Source: Clostridia bacterium (lineage in GTDB: Bacteria > Bacillota_A > Clostridia > Christensenellales > Aristaeellaceae). From it: a DNA stretch of 26,881 bases. The DNA lies in contig JAFQOY010000118.1 in NCBI GenBank assembly GCA_017412025.1, forward strand, positions 1 through 26,881, in the 5' to 3' direction. Positions within the stretch are counted from its first letter, which is position 1; each line of letters opens with the position of its first letter. Below the pieces are notes generated by a model. It had not been told where the DNA came from and ran no database searches. It saw only the letters and a list, made by a program, of their open reading frames with translations. This document shows, piece after piece, positions 24,256 to 26,881 of the stretch. Both the position numbers and the translations under genes were made by a program.

Positions 24256-24931
24256 AGTAACCCACTCCCCATTTGGTCAGAATGAATTCAGGGCCGGAGT
24301 TGTCGCGTTCAATTTTCTCACGCAGACGCCTGATGTGCACGTCCACAGTGCGCATATCGCCCATGTAGTCGTATTTCCACACCGTCTCAAGCAGCGCCTC
24401 GCGGCTGTAGACCTTGCCGCGATGGGTGATGAGCAGCTGCAGGAGATCAAACTCCTTCGCAGTCAGCCTCACAGGCTGGCCGCCAAGCATCACCGTACGG
24501 CTCTGGCAGTTCACCTCAAGGTCGTGCACGCGCACGATCCGCTTCTCCTCACTCGTCTCCGCGACGGGCGCGCTGCGGCGGAAAATGGACTTGATGCGCG
24601 CCTTGACCTCCAGAATGTTGAACGGCTTGGTCATGTAATCATCCGCGCCGTACTCAAGGCCCAGGATCTTGTCCATGTCCTCGCCCTTCGCCGTGAGCAT
24701 GATGATCGGCACATTGGAACGCTCGCGGATGCGCTGACACACTTCAATGCCATCCACGCCCGGCAGCATCACATCCAGCAGAATCAGGTCGTAGTGATCG
24801 TCAAAGAACTTGGCGATCGCCTCTTCGCCGTCCATCGCAGAATCGGTCAGGTATCCATCCTGCTCAAGGCTATATTTAAGCCCTTTGAGAATCAAAGGTT
24901 CGTCGTCAACCAGCAAAATCTTCTTTGGCAT
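24236..24931 (-). CDS. OmpR/PhoB-family response regulator
   Basis: A 231-aa DNA-binding regulator phosphorylated by the adjacent kinase. The receiver domain (1-115) has acidic residues D9 and D10, the phospho-acceptor Asp53 (LLDVMLPG), Thr80 and Lys102. The winged-helix effector domain (about 130-231) includes LTAKEFDLLQLLITHRGKVYSREALL and TVDVHIRRLREKI. The ATG at 24931 is preceded by GGGGAA at eight bases. It is first in an operon with the kinase, two GerMN proteins and holA. Its similarity to WalR, PhoP or MtrA cannot be ranked by eye; a cell-envelope regulon is likely from the neighbours, including the divergent carboxypeptidase. Confidence 0.95.
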   Translation of the reverse strand: MPKKILLVDDEPLILKGLKYSLEQDGYLTDSAMDGEEAIAKFFDDHYDLILLDVMLPGVDGIEVCQRIRERSNVPIIMLTAKGEDMDKILGLEYGADDYMTKPFNILEVKARIKSIFRRSAPVAETSEEKRIVRVHDLEVNCQSRTVMLGGQPVRLTAKEFDLLQLLITHRGKVYSREALLETVWKYDYMGDMRTVDVHIRRLREKIERDNSGPEFILTKWGVGYYFTDKD

Positions 24932-24974
24932 ATATTCTTCCCCACTCCATCAGGTCTGCAAAATTCATATGCAT

Positions 24975-25004
24975 ATTGTAACGCATTGCAACGCCAAAAA
25001 TCAA
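24975..25004 (-). promoter_or_regulatory. promoter of the response-regulator operon
   Basis: Minus strand: -35 TTGATT (24999-25004), 18-base spacer, -10 TACAAT (24975-24980), 44 bases before the regulator ATG. Confidence 0.65.
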
Positions 25005-25020
25005 GTCATTTGAAACATTT

Positions 25021-25071
25021 TTCGAAATAACTGTAACATTTCACACCAATTGACACAGATTCGAAATAACT
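25021..25071. repeat. 12-bp direct repeat in the divergent promoter region
   Basis: TTCGAAATAACT occurs at 25021-25032 and 25060-25071, 39 bases apart, between the two divergent promoters. The rest of the 255-base gap 24932-25186 holds the two promoters and no gene. The repeats are candidate regulator sites, possibly for the response regulator itself. Confidence 0.55.
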
Positions 25072-25104
25072 TTCCGTTTCCCAATCCGCTTTGACGATCC
25101 ATGC

Positions 25105-25133
25105 TGTACATTTTCATCAAAAAGTGGTATAGT
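25105..25133 (+). promoter_or_regulatory. promoter of the D,D-carboxypeptidase gene
   Basis: Plus strand: -35 TGTACA (25105-25110), 17-base spacer, -10 TATAGT (25128-25133). Confidence 0.65.
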
Positions 25134-25186
25134 AAGAATGAATTGTTATGCTCTACTGAGACATTTCTGAAGATGGAGGAAGTTCC

Positions 25187-26659
25187 TTGTCCCATCGACT
25201 GCTTGCGCTGCTTTTATGCACAGCGCTTTTGATAGGCATGCTGCCGCAGGCGCATGCCGAAGACAGCACGGCGCCTGAAGATGTATGGGTCGATCCGGTG
25301 CTCTCGGAGAATGCCATCCCCTGGGACAGCAAGCATCCGGAGCTGCTGGACGAAAGCATGCTCTATGCCCGAAGCGCCATTCTGATTGAGGCCAGCACCG
25401 GCGAGGTGCTCTTTGAAAAGAACGCAGATGAGATCATGTATCCGGCCTCGACCACCAAGATCCTGACCGCGTACATCGCCATGCAGATGGCCGATCTTGA
25501 AAACGACGTCGTTACCATCTCGCAAAACGCCATTGATCTGGTGCCGCCGACGTACGCGACAATTCCCGTATCCGCCGGCGAAGAGGTGCCGATGTACGAT
25601 CTGATCGCCGCGACGCTCGTGCGCTCGGGCAACGAGGGCGCCAACGCCATCGCCGAATACATGAGGGGCGACATCTACAGCTTTGCCGACCTGATGAACG
25701 AGACGGCGCAAATGCTCGGCTGCTCTCCCGACACCCACTTCACCAACCCCTCCGGCGCGCACGATCCCAATCACTACACCACCGTTCGCGACATGGCCGT
25801 TATCGCCAAGGCAGCCATGAAAAACGAGGACTTCCGCAAGATCGTGGGGAGCAACACCTACGAAATGCCCGCCACCGACGGCGTGAACGGCGGACGGCCC
25901 AAGCGCACGCTCGTAGGCGGTACGCAGATCATCAACCCGGAGAACGAAACCTATTACTACCCCGACGCCATCGGCGTCAAGACCGGCTTCACCAATCCCG
26001 CAGGCTATTGTTACGTGGGCGCGGCCAAGCGCGGCGGCATCGAGCTGATTTCCGTCGTATTCTACTCCTCCCGCCGCGGCAGGTGGACCGATACCAAGAA
26101 GCTGCTGGAATACGGCTTTACGCAGATTGAATCGATCAGCCCGGAATCCCTCTATGCCGAAGACCCGCGCGTCATTGACATCGCAGGTTTCTCTCTGGAT
26201 GATCCCCATCACGGCGAGCTGACGCTGGGCATCCGCGCCGTGGACGACAGCAAGGACATGATCATCGTCGGCAAAAAAGAAAAAATCGACATGCTGCGCG
26301 AGGACTTCAATCAGGTCTCCTCCATCCAGTGGACCCGCGATTTCCGCGCGCCCGTCGTCGTAGGCGAAGTGATGGGCATGCTGACGTTCTACTCGGAAAA
26401 CAACGGTCTGGCCCAATACGAGCTGGTTGCCACGCGCTCCATCGCCAAGCGCGAAAACGCGCCGCCGACCCTTGATCAGATCATCGCCTATACCAACGCG
26501 GACGACAGCCCGTGGCCGCGCTTCACGTGGGATCTGCTGGTTCCGCCGGTTACGGTGCTGCTGATTCTCCTGTGGCTGCGCCGCTTTATCCGCAGGCATC
26601 GCAAAAAGCGCCCGAAGCCGCCGAAGGTTGAGCAGACGCGAAGGAAGCTTTTCCGCTGA
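25187..26659 (+). CDS. D-alanyl-D-alanine carboxypeptidase (low-molecular-weight PBP, DacF/DacA type)
   Basis: Exported serine peptidase (family S11) that trims the terminal D-Ala from peptidoglycan stem peptides, limiting cross-linking; 490 aa. Signal peptide 1-24 (cleavage after AHA). Catalytic motifs are STTK (88-91, nucleophile Ser88), SGN (147-149) and KTG (265-267). A PBP5-like C-terminal beta domain follows (about 325-435), and the protein ends in a membrane helix with a basic tail (VPPVTVLLILLWLRRFIRRHRKK). DacA and DacF types usually anchor by an amphipathic helix, so a true membrane helix is slightly unusual. The start is TTG at 25187, six bases after GGAGGA, with the signal peptide beginning at once. 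It is divergent from the two-component operon and shares its control region, suggesting it may be a target. Confidence 0.95.
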   Translation: MSHRLLALLLCTALLIGMLPQAHAEDSTAPEDVWVDPVLSENAIPWDSKHPELLDESMLYARSAILIEASTGEVLFEKNADEIMYPASTTKILTAYIAMQMADLENDVVTISQNAIDLVPPTYATIPVSAGEEVPMYDLIAATLVRSGNEGANAIAEYMRGDIYSFADLMNETAQMLGCSPDTHFTNPSGAHDPNHYTTVRDMAVIAKAAMKNEDFRKIVGSNTYEMPATDGVNGGRPKRTLVGGTQIINPENETYYYPDAIGVKTGFTNPAGYCYVGAAKRGGIELISVVFYSSRRGRWTDTKKLLEYGFTQIESISPESLYAEDPRVIDIAGFSLDDPHHGELTLGIRAVDDSKDMIIVGKKEKIDMLREDFNQVSSIQWTRDFRAPVVVGEVMGMLTFYSENNGLAQYELVATRSIAKRENAPPTLDQIIAYTNADDSPWPRFTWDLLVPPVTVLLILLWLRRFIRRHRKKRPKPPKVEQTRRKLFR

Positions 26660-26719
26660 GCAAGCGCATCAAAAAAAGAACGCTCCTCACACTACAACCC
26701 CTCAGTCGCATCAAGCGCC

Positions 26720-26881
26720 GGCTCCCCTTTCAGGGGAGCCTTCAGACCGTCAACAAAGTATTGTTGACGGTCTGTCGCTGCAAGTCTGCTAACGCATACT
26801 TGCAGCGGATAAAACATCATTTTCTTGTACGCTGCGCGTACGGCCAGAAAATGATATAGGAAGCGGCTTGCAGCCGCTCCT
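26720..26881. repeat. five tandem hairpins, probable intergenic repeat element, cut by the window end
   Basis: Five stem-loops follow each other: 26720-26740 (9 bp, loop TTC), 26743-26774 (14 bp, loop AGTA), 26776-26807 (10 bp), 26816-26855 (10 bp plus a 6-bp inner stem GTACGC/GCGTAC) and 26858-26881 (AGCGGCT/AGCCGCT with flanking AGG/CCT). No open frame of interest runs through it. From memory, the first hairpin and its flank (CCCTCAGTC ... GGCTCCCCT) resemble interspersed repeats common in gut Clostridia. It may also end the carboxypeptidase transcript, though no U-tract follows. Confidence 0.75.

Noticed and set aside
25021..25075. WalR-type box (TGTWAH-N5-TGTWAH) in the divergent control region
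   Set aside because: Several TGT-containing hexamers occur, but none are at the required spacing, so I cannot call the regulator WalR from its site.
25214..26599. 461-codon minus-strand open frame opposite the carboxypeptidase
   Set aside because: The plus-strand frame has signal peptide, STTK, SGN and KTG motifs; the opposite frame has none.
1..26881. tRNA, rRNA, CRISPR, insertion sequence or prophage
   Set aside because: I looked for CCA-ended cloverleafs, regular spaced repeats, transposase motifs and integrase genes and saw none; gaps are short and explained by promoters, terminators and hairpins.

Overview
The window is a dense stretch of bacterial chromosome, moderately GC-rich (estimated by eye, not computed), with 22 protein genes I can support. 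Nineteen lie on the minus strand. I see no tRNA, rRNA, CRISPR array, transposase or phage gene. The content points to a monoderm, anaerobic gut- or rumen-type member of the Firmicutes (Clostridia; a Christensenellales-like lineage is my guess from overall feel only). Supporting signs are a rubrerythrin, a Firmicutes-style type II thymidine kinase, a PASTA-bearing SpoVD/FtsI-type penicillin-binding protein, GerMN-domain proteins, a DacF-type carboxypeptidase, strong AGGAGG ribosome sites and frequent GTG/TTG starts. MurE carries the DNPR motif expected for meso-diaminopimelate peptidoglycan.

Left part (1-4900): rubrerythrin, thymidine kinase, a cytidylate-kinase-like protein, a HAD phosphatase and a D-2-hydroxyacid dehydrogenase run on the minus strand as short units with their own promoters and terminators. 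A small secreted protein of unknown function is transcribed divergently on the plus strand (4106-4789).

Centre (4884-17166): a division and cell-wall (dcw) cluster on the minus strand. In transcription order it reads mraZ, ftsL-like, ftsI/spoVD, murE, mraY, murD, ftsW, ftsQ/divIB, ftsA, ftsZ. It covers MurE and MurD ligation, lipid I synthesis (MraY), septal polymerisation (FtsW plus PBP), the FtsQ/FtsL scaffold and the FtsA-FtsZ ring. rsmH (mraW), murF and murG are absent from their usual places, and murC is not in the window. mraZ has its own promoter with three 10-bp-spaced MraZ-box-like repeats, and a terminator separates it from ftsL. ftsA-ftsZ has a separate good promoter and a strong final terminator.

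Right-centre (17224-19170): a metallophosphoesterase, a small zinc-ribbon protein with an acidic tail (both minus) and a secreted CAP-domain protein (plus).

Right (19176-24931): a compact minus-strand operon of OmpR-type response regulator, sensor histidine kinase, GerMN-domain protein, GerMN lipoprotein and holA. The first four resemble the actinobacterial MtrA-MtrB-LpqB arrangement and are my best candidate for an under-described envelope-sensing system. The kinase seems to need a non-AUG (ATT) start to keep its first membrane helix. Divergent from this operon is a D,D-carboxypeptidase (25187-26659). The window ends in a run of five tandem hairpins that looks like an intergenic repeat element cut by the window edge.
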